Assembly (NCBI GenBank): GCA_905178155.1
Contig: CAJINV010000011.1
Span: forward strand, 1,887,939 to 1,951,938
Length of the DNA: 64,000 bases
Origin: Amoebophrya sp. A120
Lineage: Eukaryota; Sar; Dinophyceae; Syndiniales; Amoebophryaceae
Direction of reading: 5' to 3'
Below the pieces are notes generated by a model that was not told the DNA's origin, did not search any database, and saw nothing but the letters and a program-made list of their open reading frames with translations. Below, piece by piece: positions 1 through 11,303 of the stretch. The translations under genes were made by a program, and so were the position numbers. The stretch's first letter is position 1. Each line of letters starts with the position of its first letter.

Positions 1-410
1 GGCGGGAAGCATAGGGAAAGCGGGAAGCATAGGGAAAGCGGGAAGCACGGGGAAAGCGGGAAGCACGGGGAAAACGGGAAGCATAGGGAAAGCGGGAAGC
101 ATAGGAAAAGCTGGAAGCATAGGGAAAGCGGGGAGCACGGGGAAAGCGGGAAGCACAAGAAAAACGGGAAGCACGAGAAAGGCGGGAGGCACGGGGAAGG
201 CGGAAAGAACGGGGAAAACGGGAAACACGGGGAAGGCGGGGAGCATACGGAAAGCGAGAAGCGCGGGGAAAGCGGGAAGCACGGGGAAAACGGGAAGCAC
301 GAGAAAGGCGGGAGGCACGGGGAAGGCGGGGAGAACGGGGAAATCGGAAAACACGGGGAAAGCGGGAAGCACGGGGAACCGGGAAGCACGGGGATAACGG
401 GATGGAAACA
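1..410. repeat. GC-rich minisatellite, ~18-bp unit
   Basis: Tandem array of roughly 18-bp units of the form CGGGAAGCAYRGGGAAAG with frequent point changes. It begins at or before the window edge and decays near position 410. No exon is visible in it on either strand. Confidence 0.85.
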
Positions 411-2368
411 CGAGCGGGGGGCGCAAAGAAGGCGGGGGGCACGCACGGGTAACGCCGCCGGCGGCCAAGCCCCAGGCGAGCAGCTGCCCACCACCCTCCC
501 CCGGCGCCCTCCCTCTGTTCACGAAGGGAAAGCCGCGCCCCGGCACCAGGTAGCTGCCCACCACCCTCCCCCGGCGCCCTCCCTCTGCCCACCTCACGAC
601 GGGACCGGCAGAGGGCGCCACCGTCCGCCGTCTCTGTCTTGGGCGGTGCGCGCGAGGGAGGCAGGCGGGGGCGGGGCAGATTACTGCATGCGAGCTGACG
701 CGGGGGGCGCCGCTGTTGTCCGGGGGTGCTGGGGGAGGGTCAACGGGATCGGGCCCCAATGGGCCCGGAAATAAAAAAATCACGAATCCCAAAAGAAAAA
801 CGAAAAAAAAAATTTTTGCACTGCCACTCTATTGTGCCAAACCACTCCGCCGGGGCTCGTTCGATAGGAAATCTGTAGGCCCTAAAATAACGCCGGGGCT
901 TTGTTAACAGGCTGCGGACCTGTGGGCTCCGGGGCTTTCGAAGAACTGCGCCACATGAAATCGAGCGCGCAACTTTTGTTCGGGCAAACACAACCTCACC
1001 GAAAAAACAGAAAAACACCGAATAAATTTGCGCCAAAAAGTTGCTTTCTTTGCGACATGAGTGCGACACGGGTGCGACACCGGTGCGACACGGGTGCGAC
1101 ATTTTTCGGCTTCTTCCTGAAATCCCTAAGAAAAAAAAAACCACGGCCGAAAGCCGATTTTTTTTAATTATTTCAGATTTTTTGTCGCAACAAAGGCGAT
1201 TTTTTGTCGCAGAATTAATTGGCCACTCGCCCACCCAAAACTTTCCCACCCAGAATCCCTCTCCCATCCCGAAGCACACACCGGCAACATGGGCTCCCTC
1301 TGCCGGCCCCACTCCAATCCCTTGCGCCCAAGCCTGCTTTTCCCGCCCAACCCACAAACCCAAGACACACAACCAGAAAAAGAAAACGCACCAGCGAGCG
1401 GCTGCAAGAACTGCAAAAACCCTGCGAAAACTTAAAAGCGCGAAAATTTTCCGGCTTTTGTGATTTTTTTGCTTTTCTGACTACTGGGGGCCGATCCCGT
1501 TGAGGAGGGTGGTAGGTGGGCCCCTGCGCCTGGGGGGCAATGAATGCCCCGCCCCGGCGCCCGTGCTGCCTCCAGCCACGCGCGCGGCAGGGGCCCCCGC
1601 TCTGCAAGGCTGCGCGCGGGGGAAGGGCGCGGGGGGCACCAAGGCGCGCAGGGGCAACCGGGGCACAAGAAAGGCAGGCGGCACGAACGGGCCACGCCGC
1701 AAACGCGCGGGCATGGCGTCACGCGCCAAAGCCTCGCATGGCGCGGACTGTTCCCCTGCTTCCTTCCCCCGTCCACTGGCGCCCGCCCACTGCCGCGCTT
1801 TGCGTTGTTGCTTGGGCCTAAGACTTGCCGCCAAGCAAATGCGCGCCCCATGCGGGTGGGGTCCTCGCGCTCGCGCAGAGACTGGAACCACGGGCGCCAT
1901 AGCGCTCCGCCTTCTTTCTGTCTGTAAGAAGCGGCGCAGATGCCTGGCCCCCCCCTGCATCAAAATTTTTTTCCCTTGCCCACCCTCTGGCACTTTTCTT
2001 TCCCCCCTGTCCACTCGTTCACCCTCCCACTACGCGACATAAGCTGCGGCCTTGTAATTTCGTTGATCATCTACTTCACCACAACTGAACCAAACAACCG
2101 GTAGATAACGAAGTTGGCCAGTAACCGACAAGAGCAACCCACTAGAGGTGTCCCCGCCTTCTGGAATGAGTCACATTTGTTTCCGCTTCGTATTGTGATT
2201 CTGGCCTAGTGACCTCTGAATTCTCAAAAACAAGTACGGTGGTCTGAATTCCCAAGAACATGGTCTGAATTCTCAAAATAAAGTAGATGGACGACATGAC
2301 ATCAAGGTTCTTGGGCTGCAGCTCGTGCAACAATGACATGCAGCTGGCATTCCATGATCCCTCCGCGA
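411..2368. other. GC-rich non-coding region with short direct repeats
   Basis: No supported exon. A block of about 38 bp (GCTGCCCACCACCCTCCCCC...) occurs at 484-521 and again at 552-589, 68 bp apart. A short array of GTGCGACACGG-like units lies at 1056-1100. Open frames exist on both strands but look like by-products of GC-rich DNA: they overlap in several frames and share no recognisable domain. The last 300 bases are the 3' flank of the carrier gene. Confidence 0.6.
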
Positions 2369-4287
2369 CTAGACGCCTGACAGGGTCTGGATCAAGTATT
2401 GCGCCACCGTGAATGAAAAGATCAGTTTTGGTCCGACCGCGCCGCATTTTGGAACCACTCCCTTGAAAAATCCGGAAGGTCCCTCCTCTTTCAGCAGTTC
2501 CTTTGCAATCGTGACACCGTTCTTGTCGGCCGAGAATTTGCCGCTCTGAATCCGGGTTTTAATCACGTCGCACGGGCAGGCCACGACAATGGACGCCAAA
2601 GACCCACAGGTGCTCGTAATTGCGGTCTGCAAAAAGGTTGGTTTGTTCTTGTTGATGGCCTTCGCAGAAGATGAACCGGAAGAGGTGGGTGTGGACTGCG
2701 GCTGTAAAAAAACGCGGTCGCGCACGGCCGCGTTAACCCCGAAAAGGGCGAAGGAACCTGACAAGGATTATAGGAGTTCAAAGATTGGAACCGGTATAAT
2801 TGCGGTTGGGATTACCGAATTGAAGTAGAAGATCCCAGAGAAAATAATAAATGACGTTTTCACATTCGGAACAAGCACTTCTTCTTCATGAAAACTGCAT
2901 CCTGCCTACCTGGAACGTTCCTCATCACCGTCCACTGCCATCCTGCATATAAATTTCGCAGGCCCTCTTGTCGAAACACCGCCACAAAATTTCGCCCGCG
3001 ATACGTGGGGTTTGTCTGTGCCTTAATCTTCAACACGTCGAACGGTAGCAGGAGCACCTCTCCAGCACCCATAAAAGCACCGGCAACGCCGTCGCACAGC
3101 AGGCCGCGGCGAACCGGATTCGTTTTTTGGTCGGACCCGAAAAACCTGCAATTCTAAACTTACTGTTCATATAATGAAATTCAAAGTTACAGAGCAGCCT
3201 GAACTACAACAGCTCGGGCTAGGATGATCACTAAAAATCACATAAATTCGTAATTGTTCTGCAATCGTGCTGCCTGAGCTTGGTTTTAATACTTTCTACC
3301 TCTCATACGGGCGCCGCACCAAATCCTTCACGAAGGGTTGGCCGCCGAACTTGTAGCTGCGTTGGGAGATCTTGTACACCGCCCCGTACCCCAAACCCGG
3401 AAATAGGGACTTGACCCGCTGTTGCATACGGGCGAAATCGACGAAATTCGGCGCCGTACCTAAACCTCCTCCACCCCCGCCCACCGTCGCCGCGGCCGGT
3501 TCGTGAAACAGAACTATGGATCTGTCAGGTTTGAAATCGACAAAGTTGAAATAATTAAATATGCCATGCATAAAATGGATGCCAGTTGAAGCCCGGTTTC
3601 TAAGTGGCGCATGACAAATTTGCGTAGAACCTAAATCCAGTTTGTCATGCTGTTTGGGTAAGGGCGACGCCTTTTGTCATGCTACTTTAGTAGCTCTATT
3701 TCTACCTCTCAACAGGCTTACAATATGCCTCCCTTGCGTCCTCTGCAACAGAGGCAGATTTTGCGTTGTATTTTATGCATTACAAACTATTTCAACTTTG
3801 ACGATTTCGATCCTGACACATGCATATGAACCTCGCCGTAATTATTCACAGACAGCCGGACCGGACTGGCCATCAACCGTTTCGCTACCGTGTCGATATG
3901 CACTGCAAAAATGTGTGGGTCTGGAAGGACGCGAACTTGTCATGCTAAGTCTGGACAGTACAAAAATTTGCGTTGCAAGATCACCAAAAACTGTCCACTT
4001 GTGAACAGGTTTAGAGGCAGTTTGTCATGCAGGCCAGACATGAGAGAGACTTCGCAGAACCTGTCATGCTAGGTCCTGCATTCCAGACCTCACGGGGCAT
4101 GGAAAATATGCATGACAAGCTTGCAATCTCCCAGACCCAGACATTTTTGCGCTTGATAGTCGACAGGGTGAAACAGCGCAAGCTCCAGTGCCCCCGCACA
4201 CCCGGCGCCCAGAAAGCGGGCAGAGGTGGTGGACGCTGGCGTGGAAGATCCACTGCTGCTAGTAGTACTGGCGGTGACTACAGTCAT
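2369..4287 (-). CDS. GGC1: Mitochondrial GTP/GDP carrier (Ggc1-like), 5 exons
   Basis: Mitochondrial carrier family protein, about 342 residues, expected in the mitochondrial inner membrane exchanging GTP and GDP. Exons read 4287-4159, 3891-3828, 3510-3300, 3145-2910 and 2757-2369. The three carrier signatures are present: FHPVD-TVAK in repeat 1, LPFDVLKIKAQTNP in repeat 2 and CPCDVIKTRIQ in repeat 3. The segments LFPGLGYGAVYKISQRSYKF, YAGWQWTVMRNVPGSFALFG and GPKLIFSF follow yeast Ggc1 closely; related nucleotide carriers are less likely. Introns 3 and 4 (3299-3146, 2909-2758) are ordinary GT-AG. Introns 1 and 2 are introners B (3897-4158) and A (3515-3827), excised with one target-duplication copy. 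The first interrupts the PxDxxK signature right after the aspartate. The frame stays open through all four junctions. A Gly/Ala-rich loop precedes the LFPGLGY segment. Confidence 0.86.
3515..3827. mobile_element. Introner, family A (copy 1)
   Basis: 313 bp, in intron 2 of the carrier gene. Ends are inverted repeats around GTCAGGATCGAAATCG and AAAGTTGAAATA. Flanked by 4-bp direct repeats GAAC (3511-3514 and 3828-3831). The interior carries GCATGACAAAT and TTGTCATGC motifs. A second family A copy lies at 63472-63748. Confidence 0.9.
3897..4158. mobile_element. Introner, family B (copy 1)
   Basis: 262 bp, in intron 1 of the carrier gene. Inverted termini are of the type TGCAAAAATGTCTGGGTCTG. 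The target duplication is GTCGA (3892-3896 and 4159-4163). Removal restores HPVD-TVAK in frame. Confidence 0.92.
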
Positions 4288-4899
4288 CTTGGGTCAGGTT
4301 GCTTTCTGTGTAATGATCTTAGAGAAGTGATTGTTGTTCTAGAGCGCACGACACAATGACAGTTGTGTTGATTTCTTTACCGTCATACAACTTTTGTGAA
4401 TCTTATTTTCCTCATGCGAATCGACATAGAAGTGCGCATCACTGGAAACACGAAAAAAGATGATCACAAAAACCGAAGGTCGGATCGCGATCTGATCTGT
4501 AGTACTGCCATGCATCGTCAACGTCATCCAAAAGCAACCAATAAAACAAGCGACAAACGACTACTGTATTGGAATCGAGATCACGGATGAAGAAAAGCTG
4601 CATGTGAAAGAACAAAAAGTAAAGTTGAAGGATCGTTGGTAAGCGGAACCAGAACACTTTTGCGGTCAGTTCGCCGAAGTTCGTTGGCTTCCTGGCTACA
4701 ACTACAGAGATGGGGGCCTGCTACAATGCTAGTTTTTGTTTTTTATTTTTCGGCATTACTTTGATAAATTTGTAAAAAATTCTTCCGAGCACGATATCAG
4801 TCGCCCGCGGACGGTAAGCGCCTCCGGGTGCTGCAGCTCCTCAGGCGGTGCTCTGCCCCATGGCGACGACACCAGCCGAAAATTATCTAGTACGTCGAA
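4288..4899. other. Intergenic spacer
   Basis: Lies between the ARL6 stop and the carrier start. No exon or repeat recognised. It should hold the carrier promoter/5' UTR and the ARL6 3' UTR, but I see no defined motif. Confidence 0.5.
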
Positions 4900-6472
4900 C
4901 TAGTTGGTCGGCTTGAGCTCCGCCTTATACCTTTTCACCGCGTCCACAAGCCACTTGAGCCCAGGCTCGATACCGACATTATGCAGCGCGTCCGAGGGGC
5001 TGATATGCGGTTGAGGTTGTCGGGTATCGTATGTACTATCAGCAGTGGTTGTATTTCGAAAATTTACAGCTGCGAGACGAAACCACTCGCATCTTTGGTG
5101 TCTGACATCTAGATACACAGGATCACGTGATGATCGGGTGAGAAGGGACGAATCCAGTTCGAGAACGACAACAACTAGCAACAAATCAAACTTACAAGAT
5201 GTTCCAGGGTCGGTCCCGTATGGTCTCCAGTGTGAGCGCCTTCATGCACTCCAGTGGCTGCGCGGCTCCTGGGACGTCCATCTTGTTTGCAAAGACCAGT
5301 ATTGGCACCGGTCGCTCTCTATCAAATGCAAATATGTCTGAGTCTGGAAGAATGCAAGATTTTTTGTCATGCATATTTGTCATGACCCATGATGCCTGTA
5401 ATGCAGGACCTAGCATCGCAGACTTTTAGAGGGCTTCCTGATGCACCTTCCGCATGAGAAATGCCCTGCCCGTGTAGCACAAACGGCGCCCCTTTTTCTG
5501 GTCATGCAATACAAAATTTTTTAGAGTCCAAAAACAGCATGACAAGTTGCAATCTTCCAGACCCAGACACTTTTGCAGTTGATACTCTCGAAGTCGGTGG
5601 TTGTCTAGCAGCGTGTCAAGTTCGTCCTATGCTGTGCAAAAGTAATATCGCACTCGTACTTAATTGCTTTTATGCATTACAAATCTTTTTCTTAAGGCAA
5701 ATCCGCATTACAAATTTGGTTTGTAATGCTGAGAGAATTTGTATTGCAATTTATACTAGTACGATACTTTTGCAGTTCATACGTCCTTCGCTACGGCAAA
5801 CCGCAACTTGTCTGTCGCATCGATCACAAACACGATGCCCTGAAGAAGTTGTATTTTTTCACTTTAGATTAGAGTAGATCTACATTTAGCGCCAGTCTTT
5901 ATTTTCCACATTTTTACCCCACGTGTACTACACGGAGTCATGTTTTTATGCGTCCTTACTTGCAATGTGTAGATACGCCAACATCTACTACATCGATGCT
6001 ATGCAACACATACTATCAAAATCGAACTACCTCGCACTCGTCCACCTGACTTTCCCAGAGGTTTCGATACTTCCCCTGCCCCGACATGTCCACTGCCGCG
6101 ATTTGTACGCCGCCCTTCGTAAAAACTTCCTCGCTGTATCCCACGGTTGGCGCGGTGCTCAGGGAAACCTAGGTCGTGCGGGTACTTATTTGGGAAGATC
6201 ATGGAAGGTCACTCAACTACAACTATGCACGAAGCCGAGGAACAGGAACAGATGAAAGAGCTGCTGTCTCCGAGAATCAATGAAAGAACTGCTGTTTATG
6301 GATGAAGACAGAAACGATTGCAATTCATACACTAAAATTAAAACACACCCACCTTCTTTGGTTTCATCATGTTCAGAATCGTCGTCTTTCCGCTGTTGTC
6401 CAAGCCGACCATGAGTATCTTCACCTTCGTGCCCTCGAAGAACCTCCCAAACAGCCGCGAGAAAAACCCCAT
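4900..6472 (-). CDS. ARL6: ARL6 (BBS3) small GTPase, 6 exons
   Basis: ADP-ribosylation-factor-like GTPase, 185 residues, about the usual ARL6 length; ARL6 recruits the BBSome coat to ciliary membranes. Exons: 6472-6353, 6168-6046, 5839-5782, 5622-5585, 5314-5196, 4999-4900. The start MGFFSRLF supplies Gly-2 at the chosen ATG; an in-frame upstream extension is not family-like. Visible motifs are GLDNSGKTT (P loop), PTVGYS (switch I), DMSGQGKYRNLWE (switch II, with the ARL6-typical DMSGQG), FVIDATDKLR, ELDTLLD, FANKMD (guanine recognition) and SDA near the C-terminus. Introns 1, 2 and 5 are GT-AG. Introns 3 and 4 are introners E (5629-5781) and B (5320-5584), leaving a 38-bp exon between them. 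This implies a flagellated organism with a BBSome pathway. Confidence 0.95.
5320..5584. mobile_element. Introner, family B (copy 2)
   Basis: 265 bp, intron 4 of ARL6. Termini TATCAAATGCAAATATGTCT and its near reverse complement. Target duplication CTCTC (5315-5319 and 5585-5589). Removal joins HRLRE to RPVPILVFANKMD. Confidence 0.94.
5629..5781. mobile_element. Introner, family E (copy 1)
   Basis: 153 bp, the shortest complete copy, intron 3 of ARL6. Termini resemble TGCAAAAGTATCGTACTCGT. Six-bp target duplication CGTCCT (5623-5628 and 5782-5787). Removal gives AKDELDTLL, as the family requires. Confidence 0.93.
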
Positions 6473-7115
6473 CTTGATGCGCAGTGTGGAGACACGGTTC
6501 AGCTGCTGGTCTGGCGCGGCCCAACAGCGAAGCAACGAGTCGTGAGACCAGTGAGTTCTTCTTGGGTCGTGAAGCAAGATCGTCACACGGTCCCGTCAGG
6601 CAGTAGCATCTTTTTGGCGGGTTTCCGCCTGGGCCGGCGGGAGATGTAGTTGTGCACCAACTACCTACAGCGAGGTGACGCCTTGCGTCTGAGATGTTCA
6701 GTGTGCAAGAAACATCGTGTCACTACGCGTGTTTCCGTTTTTCCTGCGGCCCTTCCCCCATCGCGATGCTCTTTGCAAAAAAAAAAAGAAACGTTTTCCA
6801 CTCCTCACTCTACTTGAGCGTGACAATAGCGATTCTCACAAACAATCAAACAGCAACCAAAAGTGAACAACATTCAGACGCGATCAGTACTGCTACACGC
6901 ATTGATTCTAAAATTTGGCTTTTCATCCACAGCAGCAGTGAGATATTTGGAAAAGAGGAAACATTGCTTGTCATGCACAGCAACACTGCTTGTCTTCGGA
7001 AAAGATAATTTTGTTCTGATATCAATCAACGGTACAGTACTAGAACTAGTGTTCAAATGCAGATATCAATCAGCTCCAGCAGAGCACGAGATTAGCGTTC
7101 TGAGTCTGACCAAAA
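6473..7115. other. Intergenic spacer
   Basis: Between the 3' end of the coiled-coil gene and the ARL6 start. No exon, repeat or RNA gene recognised. Confidence 0.5.
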
Positions 7116-8382
7116 TCAGCGGCCCAGCCCCGCCAGCATGCCCTGCAGAGAGCGGACCACCTTCTTTCCGCCAATCGCGTTCGTGAGTGAGCGCACCGCG
7201 TCGTTGGCTTTGCCCTCGATCGTGTCCTGCTGCCACCCCGTGGAGCGCGACAGCGCCGCGGCCGATTCCTGGTACTCGGGATTGGTCATTTCGTCCTCAC
7301 CATCCTCCTCTCTCATGTACTGCCGAAACGCGTTGTCCGGATCTTCCTCTGTGGAAAAGTTTATCTCGAATAAGCATCGAACGTCATCTATCATAGAGTG
7401 CCGCGTTCTTGTGCGGCTTAGTAAGCGAGTCAATCTGAAATTTATGCATCTTCACGTGCTGCATGTATAAGTTCAATCATCTTGTTGAAAATGAGAAAAT
7501 CCACATAATCGGAAGTGTACGTGGGGCCGCTAATCGTGCGCGCGCCTGCTCCTCGGCCAGGGCTCGTGACCGCTGCGCAGCTTCCGCTGCCTCCTCCGCC
7601 CGCCGGGCGTTCGCCTGGGCCTCGGCCTCCGCGCGCGCCTGCGCTTCCGCGCGCTTGTTTTCCGCTTCCAGTCGTTCTTCTTCTGCCGCCGCCCGGGCTG
7701 CTTCCTGCTGGTGCAAGTGCACTACCGCCTGATTTGCAGCTGCGGCCTGCGCCAGTTCGCGCGACCGCGCGTAGGCTTCACCGACCGAAGTTGGTGGTTG
7801 TGCGGTGGGAAGGAAGGGTGCAGCCACCTCTGGTCGCCGCGATTCTTGATTTCCGGTAGGGGTAGATGAAGCACCGGTGTTGCTAATGCCACTTTCCTCA
7901 GTGGCGTAGCTACTTTCCACCTCTGCAGCTCTCGCTGACGCCTTGTTGGAAGTTGCAGGTGGCACCGTTCCTTGTCCTGTTTCCTGCGCTGGTTCGGGAG
8001 AGAGCTGCGCGTCTGCTTGTTCACCCCGACCAGGAGCTCCTGTAATTGGGGCTGCTCTGCGAATGCGCTTGCGGATCAGGCGCAGGTCGGCGAAGACGGA
8101 CCGCCGCTTCTCGTCGAGCTCCTCAAGTTGGTCATCCAGGGCGGAAAGCCGGTCCTCGTCGAGCTCTTCCCGTTTCCGCAGGTCGTTCGGGGGATCAGCT
8201 TTCTGGGTGGTGAGTTCTTGGATTTGCCCTTGTACGAGAGAAGTTCGGCCTCCTTCACGACCGCGGCCACCGGTCGAGAGGATGCGTGCAGCAAGAAGCC
8301 TACTGTCCAGCAGAAGGCCCGACAACGCGAACAACAGAGAACAAGAACGACCCGGAGTACGAGCTGTCACATGTTGTGCCAT
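7116..8382 (-). CDS. Secreted coiled-coil protein, 2 exons
   Basis: Unrecognised 364-residue protein. Exon 1 is 8382-7521 and exon 2 is 7348-7116, joined by a GT-AG intron whose 3' site follows TTTTCCACAG. The N-terminus has a hydrophobic stretch (SLLFALSGLLLDSRLLAA, about residues 14-31) that looks like a signal peptide or anchor. Residues of about 55-110 are charged and heptad-like (LDDQLEELDEKRRSVFADLRLIRKRI). Next come a Ser/Thr/Pro-rich linker and a long Ala/Glu/Arg helix, and exon 2 gives an acidic patch (REEDGEDE) and a basic tail. The Ala/Glu helix resembles many unrelated structural proteins, so no function is proposed. The ATG at 8382 is the first in frame. Confidence 0.75.
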
Positions 8383-10748
8383 TCTACCGAAGTAATATGT
8401 CTTCCGCTATTCTTAAGGCGAACACGAGGACACCCAATACATTATGTGAGTGGACTTTGACGACCCTGCACCGACCGAGAAGTACCACGCACCACCGGAT
8501 TGTTGTAGCAGCAGAATGGCAAGCTAGTTGTACTTACGGACTTTCTAGAAACAGAACTTGTGAAAAATCTATCTTCCAATGTATGAAGTCACACGCAAGA
8601 ACAAAAAGATAGTTTATATATAGATCATGGATAAGTACGCTTGTGTAGAGGAACCGGCCCCAAATGGGCCGTGCGCTGCACTCCCACTCCTTCCTACGCA
8701 CTACTTAATAATAGCGCCACACTAATCAGCGCTCGGAAAAAGACAAATCGCGACTCCGGCGCACACCCACACACACCGACGGATACCTCTAAGCACCTTG
8801 ATCGCCAACCCTCCATCGGTACCGCTCTCTCTAAGTATCTATCACTCATGATGATGCCTGGGCAATTTACATAGGGGCGCGCAACAGGTTTTGCCTCGAG
8901 AAAAACTAAGCGTGCCTGCGGCTGCGGCAACCTGTCGCTGTCTGCTCGCATGAGAGAATGAACATGAATCCCAGGAACAGGGGCTAACACTACGCCTACT
9001 ATTATCCATGGAGACCGGGAAAAGCAGATACAAAAAACATGCCAAGGGCCCTCCACAGACGGCTGACAGCGCCGTGCCCCACACAGAGCCGCGCCACGCA
9101 CGCAACCCAATGGATGCGACAGGCGAAGCGGCGAGGCCCCCAGGATATATCAATCCGGGCGCCGAACACTGGCCCGGCCCCCACTGGGCCACAGACGGAG
9201 CGGGCCTGCCTGCGCAAAACGCAAGGGCGGTGGGCCGCAAAAACGAGCACACTCACCAGCATAGCGCTCGCAATTGGCGAGCAGGCCACGGAGGGGCCCT
9301 CCGGCAGTGCGGGTAGCCCCCCGGCCCCAATCCACGCGCCCAGGCCCTGGGCGCGCGCGGGCAAGACTGTAACCGCGCGCGCGACGCGCCCCCGGCCAGC
9401 CGCCGGGCACGCAAAATTAAGACGCTCACGAAGCCAAACAGAGGCGCCGCAACAACGCCGAAACGCGGCAAGACATCACACCGAGCGCAAGACGTTTCGG
9501 CGACGCTAGAACTGTAACACAGTCGAAGGCCGCTGTCTGCCGCCGGTGTTACTTCCTTGGCGATTCTCCCCCCGGTTGTCTCGCGTAACCACGGGCCCGC
9601 CCAAAGCTTACCGACTAACCAACACCGACGATCGAAGGCGATACGCTGGCAACCTGACTCCGTCAAGTGCGACGCTCACCGGCAAGGCGACTAGGGGCCA
9701 CCGCGGGCCATGAGCTGCCTTTTCACCTCTTTACCCAGGCGCACGGCGCGCGCCTCGGTCGGATGATGGGCTCGCCTGCGTCTTTTCGCAATTCTTCCGC
9801 GCTGAACGCTCACACCCGCTGGCCGCGCGCCGCGTCTGCCAGGGCGCTGACACGTGTAACCGCGGCCACGGGACTGGGAAAGAGAACACAAGCCGCGCCG
9901 CCGTCAAAGCCTTTCCAGTGGGTGTGCGCGCTCCTCGGCGCCCCTTCGTCCTGTAGTTGCTGACGCCCTGTAAGCTCGTGGCACACTTTCGCAAGCGGAC
10001 TCGTCTTCCTCTCTACGGACGACATTCCAAATCCGGCCGGTAGCGCTCGCCGCATGGTCCATCTTGTTGCCAGGAGCGCAAATGTAGGAAAAAACCTGCA
10101 AGAACGCGAAGAGGACCGCACCATATGCTGTGTAGTAAACATAATTTCCGAACCATTTTCGCCACACAAGTATTTACGACTTGTAGGCGGGGCGCTCATG
10201 TCGTCAACATATGACAAGAACGAAGATCTGATGCACAGCACACTCTTCTCCTCATGTATGAACGGATAATGCCAGAACTCTTCGTCTACTTGCCGTCTAT
10301 AGTCATCGCCAGAAAAAGAATCACCCCCAGTTGCTCTACCTCTAGTATCACTTCACTCGACTCCAGAAATCCTTCGTAGAAGAAAATCGTTGAACAGAAT
10401 CCAGGCACTCTTTGCGAAAAAGAAACGAAGCGGATGAGTAGACAGCATTTGCACTACTTCTGCAACGGGCACAGCCAAAGGAGGTTATTCAACATCGCAG
10501 ATGGATCGAAACGACTACCCATCCAGGAGAAAAGACGTTCTCGACTCGAGCCCGTCTGCAATACAGAGATCTAATGCGGGTGGTCGTTGGCGTTGCGAAC
10601 AAGGGTCGCGACATCCTGTACACTGCAGATGGAGATACAACTTCTTTCGATTCTCGCAGGCGTTAGTTTGTCCTCGTGTTAAAGCTCTAAAGTTAATCAT
10701 CACGCGAACTCGTAAAGTACGCTTTTTTCATAATGGATCCGACGCGCA
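8383..10748. other. Spacer with GC-rich island
   Basis: Positions 8640-9990 are markedly GC-rich and show several overlapping open frames but no domain or codon pattern shared with the real genes. A possible small membrane ORF at 9904-10167 is listed separately. Positions 10270-10748 show only short, unsupported frames. Confidence 0.5.
9904..10167 (-). CDS. Possible small membrane protein
   Basis: An 87-codon frame starting MWRKWFGNYVYY with one clear hydrophobic segment (YVYYTAYGAVLFAFLQVFSYIC, about residues 9-30) followed by a polar tail. The hydrophobic part is not GC-rich like the neighbouring island, which is why I list it. The 3' part runs into the island, so the true end, and any splicing, are unknown. 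It could equally be one exon of a larger gene or chance. Confidence 0.3.
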   Translation of the reverse strand: MWRKWFGNYVYYTAYGAVLFAFLQVFSYICAPGNKMDHAASATGRIWNVVRREEDESACESVPRAYRASATTGRRGAEERAHPLERL

Positions 10749-11237
10749 CTACGGATGTGTGGGATTTCGGAAGGGTATGTTGACACACTGCGAGTGCGAC
10801 GACCCCGACCGCGAGGATTGTTTCATGGGTGGGGCTTGTTCATGGTTCTCCCGCTCCCCCACTGACGGATTTTTGACCGGCGGCGCCTCGATTTGTAGTT
10901 GATCCGTCATTCTTTCCTGTGCAACCACTTGTAACCCGGTGTCCACCTCTGCTTCGCCCTGCAGGTTCAACTGTACCTGGACCACACCCAAAACTTCTTC
11001 TGACATGTCTTCCTGGAAGCTTGTGGCTGGTTCAGATTCCGTAATTGCTTTCACATTGACTGGTTGGATGGGCACGGGCGCAACCGAAAGATCACGACGA
11101 TACAATTCTTTCTTTAGGCGGTGGTCGTGCGAAGGTGTTTTTCCACCGCAGTTCCGCATATATTCGCGCAGAGTGCCATCGCAGATGCAGCAACAACACA
11201 AACACGAAACTTCTTTCGCGAAAGGTACCCGAGACAT
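10749..11237 (-). CDS. Hypothetical Cys-rich / acidic protein
   Basis: Unrecognised 162-codon frame. The ATG at 11237 sits in a CCACCACAATG context. The N-terminus has a cysteine cluster (SCLCCCCICDG, about residues 11-21) that could be a palmitoylation or metal site. The rest is polar with many Glu, Gln, Val and Pro, ending in a His/Ser/Pro-rich tail. It lies about 70 bp downstream of the last exon of the 453-residue gene on the same strand. The 3' end may be spliced further, so the last residues are uncertain. Confidence 0.42.
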   Translation of the reverse strand: MSRVPFAKEVSCLCCCCICDGTLREYMRNCGGKTPSHDHRLKKELYRRDLSVAPVPIQPVNVKAITESEPATSFQEDMSEEVLGVVQVQLNLQGEAEVDTGLQVVAQERMTDQLQIEAPPVKNPSVGERENHEQAPPMKQSSRSGSSHSQCVNIPFRNPTHP

Positions 11238-11303
11238 TGTGGTGGCGCTTCCGCTTGTTCTTTTATGATAAAAGAAAGACTCAAATCAATGAAAACCTCG
11301 AGC

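Noticed and set aside
1041-2042. Several overlapping long frames on both strands in GC-rich DNA
   Set aside because: They overlap in multiple frames, have no domain, and their Arg/Pro/Ala-rich composition is what GC-rich DNA gives by chance.
5320-5787. ARL6 as a broken gene with frameshifts
   Set aside because: Interruptions coincide exactly with repeated elements bounded by direct repeats; removal restores the whole protein.
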